64,000 nucleotides of DNA from Bacteroidales bacterium (GCA_016937695.1 JAFGWC010000004.1:28167-92166), one strand, 5' to 3'. Positions 17,353-27,014 are shown, numbered from the stretch's first letter. Translations and numbers: made by a program. Notes: generated from the sequence alone by a model not told the origin.

Positions 17353-18807
17353 ATGAAATCACTTATCAATATCATTGTTTTAATTTCAATTTTCTTGATT
17401 TTTTCTTGTTCAGATAAAGTTGTTAAACAAGCTTTTATTTCTCCACCTTTTGCAGATTTAAATCCGCAATATACAGAATATGAGATAAATGCAGATTATG
17501 GCGATACAGTTTTTATTGATTCCGGAAGCGAAATTATAATACCTGCCGATATTTGGGTTAATAAAAATGGCGAAAAAGTAAAAGGAAAAATAAATCTTAA
17601 ATATCGTGAGTTTAGCGATGCTTTGGATATTTTTCTTGCCGGAGTTCCAATGTGCTACGATTCGGCAAATGTAAAAAGCACTTTGAAAACAGCTGGAATG
17701 TTTGAACTTAGAGCATTTAAAGACACTAATGAAATTTTTATAAATAAAGGTAAATTTATTGATGTAAAATTTGCATCAAACGTTAAAGGTGGCGAATATA
17801 ATTTTTACACTTTCGATGAACAAGCCGAAAACTGGGAGTATAAAGGAACAGATAAGCCAACTGAAAATTACAAGATAAGTTTGATGAAAGATTCAATCGA
17901 AAAATTTTCACCAAAACATCCTGTTCCTTTTACAAAAGATTATTTTGCGCTCGATTATTACGCAATTCTGGACGTTTATTTTAATGTTAAACCAGGTGGA
18001 AATTTGTATCCTTACTATAACAATAAAAGTTTAGAACGAAAATCGGAAACTTATGGCTTAAAATGGTCAGGAATTTATGGAACTTGGAATAAATTGAGTT
18101 TTAACGGGAAAAGTTATTTTGCTTACGAACTGGTTTGGAAAAATGTTTCGGATAAAAAAATGCCAAAATGGATGATGACAAAACAATACCAAACTGAGAA
18201 TAGATTAATCAAACTAAAACACATGGGAAACAATAAATATTTTATGCATGTGGTAGATAATCAGTACAATACGAAAAATGAATTTAAATTTTTTGCCGAA
18301 GCTATTCAACCTTTAAAAGAAGTATTTAAATTAATGCCTGATGATTGGAAAAACGAATATGATATTGCAATGATTAAAATTGCAGAAACTCAAAAAAGAA
18401 TTGAATTGCAAAAAAAGTTTTTGCGTACATTTCAAATTTCTCAAACAGGATGGCATAATTGGGATTTAATTGATAAACGAAACGATAGAATATTAGTAAA
18501 AGCCAATTTTAAATTTGATAAAGAAGTTGATAATGAGATGATTACATTACTTTATTTTACTGATAGTAATAAAACTTACGTTAAAATACCTTATACTGAT
18601 TGGGATAAAATTAGATTAGTACCAGATGAATCCGCAAAATTTTTAGCTGTTTTATCTGATAAGGAAGCTGCTGTTTATACTGCAAAAGAATACAGTGCCA
18701 TTAATTTTCAAGAACTGAGTAGTATAAAAGAACCTTCATATACATTCAATATGAAATCAAGAAAAATTAATAATCGCAATGATTTTTTAAAAATTATGGA
18801 AAACTAG
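17353..18807 (+). CDS. Hypothetical lipoprotein
   Basis: The 484-residue protein has a lipoprotein signal peptide (IFLIFSCSDK, acylated Cys19). The mature part begins with an all-beta segment containing IIIPADIWVNKNGEKVKGKINL and a REFSDALDIFLAGVPM block, which resembles carboxypeptidase-regulatory-like or Ig-like folds. A later helical stretch (about 325-365, IAMIKIAETQKRIELQKKF) precedes a final beta region with QTGWHNWDLID. I do not recognise a named family, although similar lipoproteins are common in Bacteroidota. It is single, with a terminator directly downstream. It is predicted to be anchored in the inner or outer membrane. Confidence 0.72.
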   Translation: MKSLINIIVLISIFLIFSCSDKVVKQAFISPPFADLNPQYTEYEINADYGDTVFIDSGSEIIIPADIWVNKNGEKVKGKINLKYREFSDALDIFLAGVPMCYDSANVKSTLKTAGMFELRAFKDTNEIFINKGKFIDVKFASNVKGGEYNFYTFDEQAENWEYKGTDKPTENYKISLMKDSIEKFSPKHPVPFTKDYFALDYYAILDVYFNVKPGGNLYPYYNNKSLERKSETYGLKWSGIYGTWNKLSFNGKSYFAYELVWKNVSDKKMPKWMMTKQYQTENRLIKLKHMGNNKYFMHVVDNQYNTKNEFKFFAEAIQPLKEVFKLMPDDWKNEYDIAMIKIAETQKRIELQKKFLRTFQISQTGWHNWDLIDKRNDRILVKANFKFDKEVDNEMITLLYFTDSNKTYVKIPYTDWDKIRLVPDESAKFLAVLSDKEAAVYTAKEYSAINFQELSSIKEPSYTFNMKSRKINNRNDFLKIMEN

Positions 18808-18834
18808 ATTTTTACTTTGAGAAATTTTAAGACT

Positions 18835-18874
18835 AACACTTTCAGGGTTTTAAACACCGAAAGTGTTTTTTTTT
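18835..18874 (+). terminator. Rho-independent terminator of the lipoprotein gene
   Basis: 9-bp stem AACACTTTC (18835-18843) / GAAAGTGTT (18859-18867), 15-base loop, followed by a run of nine T residues. Confidence 0.82.
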
Positions 18875-18918
18875 AACAAAACGTAAGTTGGAGAACTCAG
18901 AATAATAAAATTAAGATA

Positions 18919-20061
18919 TTATTTCAAAATAAGATTAAAATCTAATAGTTGACCATTTCTGAAATGTTTGCGCAATTTATCAATATCAGAAAATTGAAAA
19001 GGGATATTACATGTTTTAAAAGCATTGACAAGTAAATTTTTTTCTCTGTAATTTACTTTTCCATCAATAATACAAGCAAAAACTAAAGTTTGCAATACAA
19101 TTTCTTTTTCATTATCGGGCACATTATTTAATTCAGCCAAAAACAGATGAGTGTCATCAATAACAGCATCAGGCAATTTGCCAAAGCGCTGACTGAATGA
19201 ACGATACATATATTCAAGATTTGGATGCAAATCGGCAGTTCTTACAATTGAGCTTCCAATAGCTCTTAATAATGCCAATTTCCCTTTGTCTGATATGGTG
19301 TCTAACGAAATACTTATTTTATTTAATATCTCGTTTACAGCCGATGGACCTAAAACCCTGATTTTAACTTCTCTAATAACCATCCAGCAAACAATACCGT
19401 TCCAAAAAGCACAAACCGGAACAGAAATAAAACTCAGCCATGCGCGACTGATTGCGCGTCCTAACATTCTTTTAACCAGAGCTTTAAGAATGAAATTACT
19501 AACAGAAATTTTAAGTTTGTAAAATATTGTTGCAAGCACTATAAATATTTTTGACGATTCTTTTCTTGGATCAATATTTATGTCTTCTTCTTTTTTATTT
19601 GGTAATTCAAGCGCAGCTCTAACAATTGGCACAGCAATTAATTCTTCGTCAGTATCTTTCGGAAACAGCTCCATGTGAGCAGCAACGGCAAGTGCATGAG
19701 TTTTTGCCATTACATCATAATAAATATAAATAATTTCGATAAGAGAAGCCAAAATGGTTACACCAATAACAATTCCCCAATATAATAAATTTTCATTTGA
19801 AAAAATGCTTGCGTTTTCATCTATTAATGAATCAGAAAAAAAAGCTGCAAGTCCCGATGCAATTGATGAAAGAGTTCCGGCAATAACCACATTTATAATT
19901 GCTTGTTTTTCAATTCGGTTAATATTATCACGTTCTTGATTGTCAAGTATATATGCCTGATAATCAATTCTTTCGGGTTGAGTTTTTTTGTTTATTTTTT
20001 TAAGATACCAAATTCCCGCCCGTTCCATCATAGGCGATTTTTTTTCGGCTTTTTTGTTCAT
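18919..20061 (-). CDS. Membrane protein with C-terminal TerB-like helical domain (LBF_2804-like)
   Basis: The 380-residue protein has a basic N-terminus (NKKAEKKSPMMERAGIWYLKKI) and two TM helices at about 57-76 and 90-112 (LLYWGIVIGVTILASLIEIIYIYYDV). A central region with another hydrophobic patch (about 185-235) follows. The C-terminal domain (about 285-380) contains VFACIIDGKVNYREKNLLVNAF, which resembles TerB-type acidic helical domains. To my memory this matches a family named after Leptospira LBF_2804, without known function; treat that label as tentative. It lies 37 bases downstream of mazG on the same strand, so the two are likely co-transcribed. Confidence 0.6.
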   Translation of the reverse strand: MNKKAEKKSPMMERAGIWYLKKINKKTQPERIDYQAYILDNQERDNINRIEKQAIINVVIAGTLSSIASGLAAFFSDSLIDENASIFSNENLLYWGIVIGVTILASLIEIIYIYYDVMAKTHALAVAAHMELFPKDTDEELIAVPIVRAALELPNKKEEDINIDPRKESSKIFIVLATIFYKLKISVSNFILKALVKRMLGRAISRAWLSFISVPVCAFWNGIVCWMVIREVKIRVLGPSAVNEILNKISISLDTISDKGKLALLRAIGSSIVRTADLHPNLEYMYRSFSQRFGKLPDAVIDDTHLFLAELNNVPDNEKEIVLQTLVFACIIDGKVNYREKNLLVNAFKTCNIPFQFSDIDKLRKHFRNGQLLDFNLILK

Positions 20062-20098
20062 AATTATTATTTTTCAAATAATTTTAAAACTAAAAAAA

Positions 20099-20884
20099 TT
20101 ATTCCATGTCTTTGTTATTGTTTTTAGCTTCTTCCCAAATTTCGTTCATTTGGTCAAGCGACATTTCTTTCAACGATTTTCCTTTTTTTATTGTTTTACT
20201 TTCAAGAAAGTTAAATCTTTCAATAAATTTTCTGTTTGTTCTTTCTAAAGCATTTTCAGGATTTACGCCATAAAGCCTTGCTGCGTTGATAACAGAAAAA
20301 AGCATGTCGCCAAATTCGGCTTCAATTTTATCTGCATCTGCATTATTAATTTCAACTTTAAGTTCGTTAAGTTCTTCTTCAACTTTTTCCCAAACTTGTT
20401 CTTTTTTATCCCAATCAAAACCAACTCCTCTTGCTTTTTCCTGAATTCTGTTTGCTTTTATTAATGCCGGCAACGATTTTGGTATTCCGCAAAGCACACA
20501 ATCATTTCCGTCTTTTTCTTTTAATTTCAGTTCTTCCCAATTATCAGCAACATCTTTTGAGTTTTTAACTTTTACATCGCCGTAAATATGTGGATGTCTG
20601 TATGTTAGCTTTTCAGAAATCGAATTTAAAACATCAGAAATATCAAAATCGTTTGTTTCTGAAGCTATTTTTGAATAAAAAACCAAATGAAGCATTAAAT
20701 CGCCTAATTCTTTTTTTATTTCAGGCATATTTTTGTTTATAATTGCATCCGAAAGTTCAAAAGTTTCTTCAATTGTTAAAGTTCTTAAAGTATCAATTGT
20801 TTGAATACTATCCCACGGACATTTTTCGCGCAAATCATCCATAATATTTAATAAGCGCTCAAATGCTTTCAATCTTTTATCCAT
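20099..20884 (-). CDS. mazG: Nucleoside triphosphate pyrophosphohydrolase MazG
   Basis: The 261-residue protein has tandem MazG domains. The first has CPWDSIQT, the metal-binding TIEETFELSDAI and KKELGDLMLHLVFYS; the second has VEEELNELKVEI and EAEFGDMLFSVINAARLYG. The EExxE and ExxD magnesium ligands are intact in both. MazG hydrolyses (d)NTPs to NMP and pyrophosphate, clearing aberrant nucleotides and influencing (p)ppGpp levels in some bacteria. Length is normal. It is cytoplasmic. The downstream gene follows after 37 bases. Confidence 0.95.
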   Translation of the reverse strand: MDKRLKAFERLLNIMDDLREKCPWDSIQTIDTLRTLTIEETFELSDAIINKNMPEIKKELGDLMLHLVFYSKIASETNDFDISDVLNSISEKLTYRHPHIYGDVKVKNSKDVADNWEELKLKEKDGNDCVLCGIPKSLPALIKANRIQEKARGVGFDWDKKEQVWEKVEEELNELKVEINNADADKIEAEFGDMLFSVINAARLYGVNPENALERTNRKFIERFNFLESKTIKKGKSLKEMSLDQMNEIWEEAKNNNKDME

Positions 20885-20970
20885 TTGGTTTATCTTTTAA
20901 AAACGAGTAATCTTTAATCGTAATAATTTTTGTTCGATTAGTAATTAGCTATATTTTTATAAATCGCAAT

Positions 20971-21039
20971 GTTAAATTGCTAAGCTGTTGAATTGTTAAA
21001 AGCTTGTATTCGAACAATTTAGCAATATAACAGTTTAAC
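20971..21039. repeat. Imperfect inverted repeat in the mazG upstream spacer
   Basis: The arm 20971-20997 (GTTAAATTGC...AATTGTT) and the arm 21013-21039 (AACAATTTAGC...TTTAAC) pair at both ends (GTTAAA and AATTGTT) with a scrambled middle. A T-run follows at 21043-21050. It could be a folded transcript end for the minus-strand pair upstream, or only low-complexity DNA. Confidence 0.35.
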
Positions 21040-21057
21040 AATATTTTTTTAAATTTT

Positions 21058-21348
21058 TTAGCCTGAAATATCTTCAACCGACCAAGCGCAAGGTTTTTCT
21101 GCAAACCATTGTTTGGTTTTCGACCAGGTGTTTTTAAAAAAATCGGAGTATCTGTATTTGTTCAGATATTCTTCCGATTCCCAATGACTATATGTGAAAA
21201 AAACATTCGGATTTTTAATGTCTCTTAAAATATCTAAATGCAAACAACCTTCTTGGTTTCTTATTTTTTCTTTAATTGTTAGAGTAAAATTTTTAAATGT
21301 TTCAGAAGAGTCTTCCCTGAATGTCATTTTCACTATTCTTATTATCAT
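21058..21348 (-). CDS. Antibiotic biosynthesis monooxygenase (ABM) family protein
   Basis: This 96-residue dimeric alpha/beta-barrel (ferredoxin-like) protein has the ABM pattern: MIIRIVKMTF, a helix, RNQEGCLHLDILRD, FFTYSHWESEEYLNKYRYSDFF and a C-terminal W.V.D (CAWSVEDI). Family members act as quinol or heme monooxygenases, or have no known activity. The FFTYSHWES..LN.Y block supports the family but not a substrate. Its start overlaps the 3' end of the SAM hydrolase gene by 47 bases on the same strand, which suggests translational coupling. The downstream mazG gene is separated by an inverted repeat. Confidence 0.8.
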   Translation of the reverse strand: MIIRIVKMTFREDSSETFKNFTLTIKEKIRNQEGCLHLDILRDIKNPNVFFTYSHWESEEYLNKYRYSDFFKNTWSKTKQWFAEKPCAWSVEDISG

Positions 21349-22117
21349 TATAAACTATTCTAATTGATGAATTTGTTGTTAATCTGAATAATTCGGCTGC
21401 ATTTCCATTTCTAATAGCAATTTCTAAATAGTTTGCCGAATTAAATAATGCCAAAAGCTCGCCTTGAGCTGTTTGTGTATATGTTTTGCTTATTTTACTG
21501 ATTTTATTGCTTTTACTTTGTACAAAAATGTTAAATCCTCTGTTTTTACCAACTTTCTCAAACAAATCTTTTGTAACGTTTGTTATTATATTTCCATAAG
21601 AATCTATATAAATTACTTTGCCGATAATTAAAGAATCTTCAATAGCCGGTAAAATAGGAATTTGTTTATGAAGCTCGTTTATTATTTTTCCTAAGCTTTC
21701 AATTGGCTCATTATTAATAAGTTTGCATGCAATTGGAGCGAAAACATCCAGTTCCGGAAAGCTTGAATCTTTATAATTATTCTCTATTTCTATTATAATT
21801 TCGGGCTTTTCTTTTATAAAAAGATTGAAAATTCCATTATCTGTTCCAATAAAAAAATGATTGTCGTGTTTAATTATTACGTGAGGATTTTTTTCGGAAT
21901 AATTACTGTTAACAGCAACAATATGAACAGTGCCTTCCGGAAAATTTTTATATGTGTTTTCTAAAACAAAAGCAGTTTGACTGATATTATAATTTGAAAT
22001 CTGATTGTTAATATCAATGATTTTTGCATCAGGACAATTACTTAAAATGTATCCTTTTACAGCACCAATGTAGTAATCAGCAAAATTCCAATCAGAAATC
22101 AGACTTATAACACTCAT
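21302..22117 (-). CDS. S-adenosyl-L-methionine hydrolase (adenosine-forming), DUF62 family
   Basis: The 271-residue protein belongs to the SAM hydroxide adenosyltransferase (fluorinase/chlorinase-like) family, which attacks SAM with water to give adenosine and methionine. The N-terminal ISDWNFADYYIGAVKGYIL corresponds to the usual TD(F/W)G..D.YVG..KG segment, although the Gly after Trp is replaced. IIDINNQISNYNISQTAF, IVAVNSNYSEKNPHV and FIGTDNGIFNLF follow, and the C-terminal domain has YIDSYGNIITNV. The length is typical. The gene overlaps the downstream ABM gene by 47 bases. It is divergent from phoH across a 162-base spacer. Confidence 0.88.
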   Translation of the reverse strand: MSVISLISDWNFADYYIGAVKGYILSNCPDAKIIDINNQISNYNISQTAFVLENTYKNFPEGTVHIVAVNSNYSEKNPHVIIKHDNHFFIGTDNGIFNLFIKEKPEIIIEIENNYKDSSFPELDVFAPIACKLINNEPIESLGKIINELHKQIPILPAIEDSLIIGKVIYIDSYGNIITNVTKDLFEKVGKNRGFNIFVQSKSNKISKISKTYTQTAQGELLALFNSANYLEIAIRNGNAAELFRLTTNSSIRIVYNDNKNSENDIQGRLF

Positions 22118-22211
22118 AAATATTTAATTTATGATTTTAAATAATTAATATAAAAAAACAAATTTAAAATAACTTAAAGATATACATTAGTATAAACTTA
22201 TTACTTATTCA

Positions 22212-22245
22212 TTGTTTTATTTAACAAATTTTTAAATTAATTTTG
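22212..22245 (+). promoter_or_regulatory. Possible promoter of phoH
   Basis: TAATTTTG at 22238-22245 is a perfect -7 box. The best upstream box is TTG at 22212-22214, 23 bases away, which is slightly longer than the usual 19-21. Confidence 0.4.
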
Positions 22246-22279
22246 TAAAAGACAAATGTAATATATTCTTATAAAAAAT

Positions 22280-23230
22280 ATGATTGAAAAGATAATCTAT
22301 TTAGATGAAATTGATCCGATTAATTTATATGGTGTAAATAATATCAAAATTGAAATCATAAAATCCTTATTTCCTGAATTAAAAATAATTTCCAGAGGTC
22401 ATGAAATTAAAGTAGCGGGCGAATCTGACAAAATAATAGATTTCGAAACAAAGCTTGAAAAGCTCATCAATTATTTTAATAAATATCATAATTTAAGTGC
22501 AGAAACTATTGTAGATATTGTTGGTAATGAGAACAGTCTGTCAGAAATTGGCTTTGACGATACTACAATATTATATGCAACAAATGGTAAAGCAATAAAA
22601 GCAAGAACTGCAAATCAGCAAAAGTTTATTGATAATTACAGAACAAATGATTTGTTATTTGCAATTGGTCCGGCAGGAACCGGGAAAACTTATCTTGCTA
22701 TAGCATTGGCTGTTAGAGCATTAAAAAGCAAACATGTTAAAAGAATTATTTTAAGTCGCCCTGCGGTTGAAGCCGGAGAAAAGCTTGGTTTTTTACCGGG
22801 TGATTTAAAAGAGAAGCTCGATCCATATATGCAAGCTCTGTATGATGCTCTTAATGATATGATTACAGCTAAAAAACTTGAAGAATATATGAATAAAGGA
22901 GTTATTCAAATTGCACCGCTTGCTTTTATGCGCGGAAGAACTCTTGATAATGCAATTGTTATTCTCGACGAAGCTCAAAATGCTTCTAAAAATCAATTAA
23001 AAATGTTTTTAACACGAATGGGTGAAAATTCCAAATTTATTGTAACTGGCGATATTACTCAAATTGATTTGCCAGATAAAAATCAATCGGGTTTACTTCA
23101 AGCAAAAGATATTTTAAAAAATATCAAAGGAATAACATTTGTTGATTTTAATGCATCTGATGTAGTTCGCCATAAATTAGTTAAAAACATTATTGATGCT
23201 TATGACTCAATTAATTCTAAAAAAGATTAA
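22280..23230 (+). CDS. phoH: PhoH family P-loop ATPase
   Basis: The 316-residue cytosolic protein has a KH-like N-terminal part (about 1-100), then a RecA-like ATPase domain. Walker A is IGPAGTGKTYLAIALAV, followed by IILSRPAVEAGEKLGFLPGDL with the family signature, the Walker B region NAIVILDEAQNA, and GDITQIDLP. This is the PhoL/YbeZ-type PhoH, associated with RNA metabolism and ribosome maturation through its usual partner YbeY. ybeY is not next to it here. A LEA14-like lipoprotein gene follows after 37 bases and may share its transcript up to the terminator at 23891. Confidence 0.95.
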   Translation: MIEKIIYLDEIDPINLYGVNNIKIEIIKSLFPELKIISRGHEIKVAGESDKIIDFETKLEKLINYFNKYHNLSAETIVDIVGNENSLSEIGFDDTTILYATNGKAIKARTANQQKFIDNYRTNDLLFAIGPAGTGKTYLAIALAVRALKSKHVKRIILSRPAVEAGEKLGFLPGDLKEKLDPYMQALYDALNDMITAKKLEEYMNKGVIQIAPLAFMRGRTLDNAIVILDEAQNASKNQLKMFLTRMGENSKFIVTGDITQIDLPDKNQSGLLQAKDILKNIKGITFVDFNASDVVRHKLVKNIIDAYDSINSKKD

Positions 23231-23267
23231 AATATTTATTTAAATTATTAATTAAAATCTGAGTTTT

Positions 23268-23855
23268 ATGAAAACAAAATTATTTATTGCCTTTTTATTT
23301 GTAGCTATTATTTCTTTCCAGTCTTGCGATGTTATTCAGCAAATGATTACATTCACAAAGTGTGAATTTAAAATGAAATCATTAACAAACACCAAATTGG
23401 TTGGCATTAATATCCAAAATAAAAAGAGTTTTTCCGATTTAAATATGTTAGACGCCGCAAATGCAACAAAATCACTTTTAAGCGGAAAATTGCCTCTTAC
23501 ATTTCAGTTAAATATTGAAACAAGAAATCCAAACCAAACAGCAGCATCTATGCAAAAAATGGAATGGAAATTATATATTGATGATATTTTAATTACAACG
23601 GGTAAAGTTGATAAACTTGTTACAATTCCTGCCGGCGGTGTTGAAAATTTACCAATTCAAATTGATCTCGATTTAAAAGAGCTTTTTAATAATAAAACAA
23701 AAACTGCACTTTTGAATTTTGGTTTTAATTTAACCGATTCCGGAAATTATCCAACAAGAGTAAGGTTAGATATTAAACCAACAATAACAGTTAGTGGAAT
23801 TGCAATAGAATATCCTGGATATTTTTCTTTGAAAAAAGAATTTGGAGCACAGTAA
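23268..23855 (+). CDS. LEA14-like (LEA type 2/WHy domain) lipoprotein
   Basis: The 195-residue protein has a lipoprotein signal (FVAIISFQSCDV, acylated Cys20). The mature part is one beta-sandwich with the LEA_2 pattern: VGINIQNKKSFSDL, LPLTFQLNIETRNPNQ, KMEWKLYIDDILITTGKV, a VTIPAGG turn and PIQIDLDLKEL. Such proteins are thought to bind or shield hydrophobic surfaces in the envelope, but no precise role is known. It probably forms a two-gene unit with phoH. Confidence 0.78.
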   Translation: MKTKLFIAFLFVAIISFQSCDVIQQMITFTKCEFKMKSLTNTKLVGINIQNKKSFSDLNMLDAANATKSLLSGKLPLTFQLNIETRNPNQTAASMQKMEWKLYIDDILITTGKVDKLVTIPAGGVENLPIQIDLDLKELFNNKTKTALLNFGFNLTDSGNYPTRVRLDIKPTITVSGIAIEYPGYFSLKKEFGAQ

Positions 23856-23890
23856 ATTTTTTTACTGTTTAGTGCAACAGTTTATTATAC

Positions 23891-23939
23891 AAAAAAAACG
23901 AACAAATTTGCTGATAATCAGTTTGTTTGTTCGTTTTTT
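23891..23939. terminator. Bidirectional terminator between convergent genes
   Basis: 9-bp stem ACGAACAAA (23898-23906) / TTTGTTCGT (23926-23934), with A-run on the left and T-run on the right. It serves both the lipoprotein gene and the oxoamine synthase gene. Confidence 0.85.
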
Positions 23940-23968
23940 GTGATTTGAATTTTATAATTTTTTATTCT

Positions 23969-25219
23969 TTATACATCTAAAGTTACTTCTTCAGCATCAT
24001 ATTCACCTGCTTTTAGTTTTACTAAGATTTCAGAAAATGCTTTAATTGTTCTTTCAACATGTTCTAAAGTATGACTGGCAGTTGGAATAATTCTAAGCAT
24101 AATAGTTCCTTTTGGCACAACAGGATATACAACAATAGACGTAAAAATACCAAAATTTTCTCTTAAATCTTTTAGAAAATTTGTTCCTTGAGCTACATTT
24201 CCTTGAAAAAATACAGGCGTAACAGGAGATTCTGTTTTTCTTAAATCAAATCCAGCTTTTCTTAATCCTTTTTGCAAAGCATTAACAATTGTCCATAAAT
24301 TTTCTCTAAGTTCAGGCATATTTATAAGTAGGTCTAATCTTTTTAAAGCACCTATTACCATTGGCATTGGAAGCGATTTTGCGAAAATTTGAGAACGCAT
24401 ATTATATTGCAGATAGTTAATAACATCAGGATCTCCGGCAACAAAAGCACCAATTCCTGCCATTGCTTTAGCAAATGTGGAAAAATAAATATCAATTTTG
24501 TCTTGAACACCAAAATGCTCACCTGTTCCGGCACCTGTTTTTCCCATAGTTCCAAAACCATGAGCATCATCAACTAATAATCTAAAATTATATTTGCTTT
24601 TAAAATCAGTAATAGCTTTCAAATTGCCAAGGTCGCCTTCCATTCCAAAAACACCTTCGGTAACAACAAGAATACCTCCTCCCGTTTCTTCAACTTTTTT
24701 TGTGGCTCTTTGCATTTGTTTGTCAAAGCTATCCATGTCGTTGTGCTGAAACACATAACGTTTTCCCATGTGTAAACGCAAACCGTCTAAAATTGAAGCA
24801 TGAGAATCTGAATCATATACTGCAACATCGTTTCTTCCAAGAAGTGAATCAATAATAGAAACAATTCCCTGATATCCATAGTTTAGCAGATATCCTCTTT
24901 TTTTGCTAACAAAATCAGCAAGTTTTTGTTCTAATTCTTCATGATAAGAAGTTTGCCCACTCATCATTCTTGCACCCATTGGGTATGCCATTCCCCATTG
25001 TTTTGCAGCATCTGCATCAGCTTTCCTAACTTCAGGATGATTGGCTAATCCGATGTAATTATTTAAACTCCAGTTTAATACATCTTTGCCTCTAAATTTC
25101 ATTATTGGTGCAATTTCACCTTCAAGTTTTGGAAATAAATAATAACCATGTCCAACTTCTCTGTACTTTCCAAGGTCAGAATTAGACATTTGCATTTTGT
25201 CAAAAAGATCTACACTCAT
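23969..25219 (-). CDS. Alpha-oxoamine synthase family PLP enzyme (BioF/KBL/SPT-like)
   Basis: The 416-residue fold-type I PLP enzyme condenses an amino acid with an acyl-CoA or acyl-ACP. LNWSLNNYIGLANHPEVRKA, the N-terminal substrate loop YPMGARMMSGQTSYHEELE, the DSDSHASILDGLR aromatic-stacking His region, LLVDDAHGFGTMGKTGAG with the Asp that contacts the pyridine nitrogen, and the Schiff-base Lys in STFAKAMAGIGAF are all present. It ends with LRIIPTASHTLEHVE. The sequence differs from the Bacteroides serine palmitoyltransferase I recall, and from BioF, but a closely similar form seems widespread in Bacteroidota. Candidate products are 3-ketosphinganine, 2-amino-3-ketobutyrate or KAPA. Context does not decide. 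Confidence 0.82.
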   Translation of the reverse strand: MSVDLFDKMQMSNSDLGKYREVGHGYYLFPKLEGEIAPIMKFRGKDVLNWSLNNYIGLANHPEVRKADADAAKQWGMAYPMGARMMSGQTSYHEELEQKLADFVSKKRGYLLNYGYQGIVSIIDSLLGRNDVAVYDSDSHASILDGLRLHMGKRYVFQHNDMDSFDKQMQRATKKVEETGGGILVVTEGVFGMEGDLGNLKAITDFKSKYNFRLLVDDAHGFGTMGKTGAGTGEHFGVQDKIDIYFSTFAKAMAGIGAFVAGDPDVINYLQYNMRSQIFAKSLPMPMVIGALKRLDLLINMPELRENLWTIVNALQKGLRKAGFDLRKTESPVTPVFFQGNVAQGTNFLKDLRENFGIFTSIVVYPVVPKGTIMLRIIPTASHTLEHVERTIKAFSEILVKLKAGEYDAEEVTLDV

Positions 25220-25551
25220 ATGTTCATTTTTTTTATTGTCTCAGATTAAATTATTTCCGAGTTTGTTTTATTAAATATATCAATACAAATAGATAAAGTT
25301 TAGATTTGTTTTAAGTATTCTAATTTTGATGCAAATGTAATAGATTTATTAAATTTTAGATAAAAAAAATATATGTTTATGAAGAACTTTGTCGTTTTTT
25401 GTCGAAATTATATAAATATATAACTTGTATGATGTAAAAACAGACGTTTGAGAAAATATTGAAAAGTTATTTTTATATAAAGAAAATCAAAAAAAACTTT
25501 CTAAAATAAATTATAACTTTGAAAAAAATAAAAGAAGTATTATATTTAAGC
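25220..25551. other. Intergenic region between divergent oxoamine synthase and MCP-like genes
   Basis: This is AT-rich with no gene or stable hairpin that I can see. It should contain the promoters of both divergent genes. A TTG at 25519 could extend the MCP-like frame by 11 residues, but I prefer the ATG at 25552. Confidence 0.4.
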
Positions 25552-26925
25552 ATGAAATTTAATTTAATCAATAAACTTATTTCCATAATTATTGAGCGTC
25601 TGGTAAATTATTTTTTAATACACTTAAAAAACGAACAATTTATCATACAGCTAAAGGCTAAAGCATTTTTGTTTTTAAATGTAATAGGCTTTTTTGTGAA
25701 TTTAATTTATCTGATAATCAGTTATTTAGCTAATATAAGTATTGAATATATCACACATGTTTTTGTGCTTCTGATAATTATTGTGGATTTAGTGTTACTT
25801 AAAAAAGGGAAGTTTGAAAAAGCAGGAAATTTCTTTACTATTTCACTTGTTTTTTTATTTTTTGTAAATTCATTTCTCTTTTCAGGAAATAATAGTATAG
25901 AAAGTTTTGTTGATGAATTCTATTTTATATTGTCATTTTTAGTTTTAAGTCTTTTGTTTACAACAGAAAAAGCAATGCTTGTTAATGCTTTAGTGATAAT
26001 GTTTGGAAGTTTTTTATTTTTTCTGTTATTTGCCAACAAAAACGCAAATGTTAATAAAGATGCGATAATAAATTACGAATTTGTTGTAATAATAATCACA
26101 ACTATTTTATTTGTGATATCAAAAATAATTAAAAGTACAATGATTTTTGCTGAAGAAAAAAACATGCAATTTGTAGAGCAGAAAAACAACGCTGTTTTTG
26201 CAATTAAAACTTTATCAGCAACATCTGAGGCAATGCTTCAAATGAGTGAAAAAATTGCCGGATTAACAGATAATTTGAATGAAAGCACAAACATACAAGC
26301 CAGTAGTATTGAACAAATGTATGCAAATATATCAAGTCTTTCAGAATCAATTTCAAATAATGCTTCAAACTCTTTACTTGCATTAAATTCAACAACAGAG
26401 AGAGTTTTGGTTGTAAGAAGAAGCGAGCGCCTTCTTAAAAGAGTTATTTCTTCAATAAGAGATATTAGTTCAAGAATAAATATTGTTGAAGAAATTGCAA
26501 GACAAACAAATCTTCTGGCATTAAATGCGGCAATTGAGGCTGCAAGAGCAGGTAGGTTTGGAAGAGGATTTGGTGTGGTTGCAGCAGAAGTTAAAAAACT
26601 TGCAGAAATTAGTCAATCGTCTGCAAAAGATATAGTTAGCCTAGTTAATGAAGGTATTTCTGTTTCTGATCAAGCCTGGGACTATTTAGGTGCAATTGTC
26701 GAAAATTCTAATGAATCGAGAGAGTTGATTATGAAAATAACGGATGTTTTAAAAGTGCAAAAAGATAATATTGGTTTGATTAAAAGCGGCATGGAGGAAA
26801 TTAATAATGCAGCCCAAACTAATGCCATGATAGTTGATAATCTTGTGTCTCAAACTGAAGATATGAAAGATAGTTCTAAATTGCAACGAGATTTATTTAA
26901 AGAAGAATCCAATGAATTGAATTAA
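25552..26925 (+). CDS. Orphan methyl-accepting chemotaxis-like signalling protein with multi-TM sensor
   Basis: Using ATG 25552 the protein has about 457 residues; TTG 25519 would add 11 more. Residues 30-190 hold about six TM helices ([31 protein letters not shown] and others), giving an integral-membrane sensor without a large periplasmic domain. The cytoplasmic part (about 215-457) is an MCP signalling domain with the hairpin-tip motif [38 protein letters not shown]. The flanks are shorter than in classical chemoreceptors. No CheA, CheW, CheB or CheR gene is near. Since gliding Bacteroidota usually lack flagella, its partners are unclear. A few Glu/Gln pairs are available for methylation, but I cannot confirm the sites. 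Confidence 0.8.
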   Translation: MKFNLINKLISIIIERLVNYFLIHLKNEQFIIQLKAKAFLFLNVIGFFVNLIYLIISYLANISIEYITHVFVLLIIIVDLVLLKKGKFEKAGNFFTISLVFLFFVNSFLFSGNNSIESFVDEFYFILSFLVLSLLFTTEKAMLVNALVIMFGSFLFFLLFANKNANVNKDAIINYEFVVIIITTILFVISKIIKSTMIFAEEKNMQFVEQKNNAVFAIKTLSATSEAMLQMSEKIAGLTDNLNESTNIQASSIEQMYANISSLSESISNNASNSLLALNSTTERVLVVRRSERLLKRVISSIRDISSRINIVEEIARQTNLLALNAAIEAARAGRFGRGFGVVAAEVKKLAEISQSSAKDIVSLVNEGISVSDQAWDYLGAIVENSNESRELIMKITDVLKVQKDNIGLIKSGMEEINNAAQTNAMIVDNLVSQTEDMKDSSKLQRDLFKEESNELN

Positions 26926-27014
26926 TGAAAATCTGAAAAATGTAGATTTCTTTTTAATATATACACATTCTCCCCAAAAAAATATATTTCAATAGCAAGA
27001 TAAATCAAATTTAT

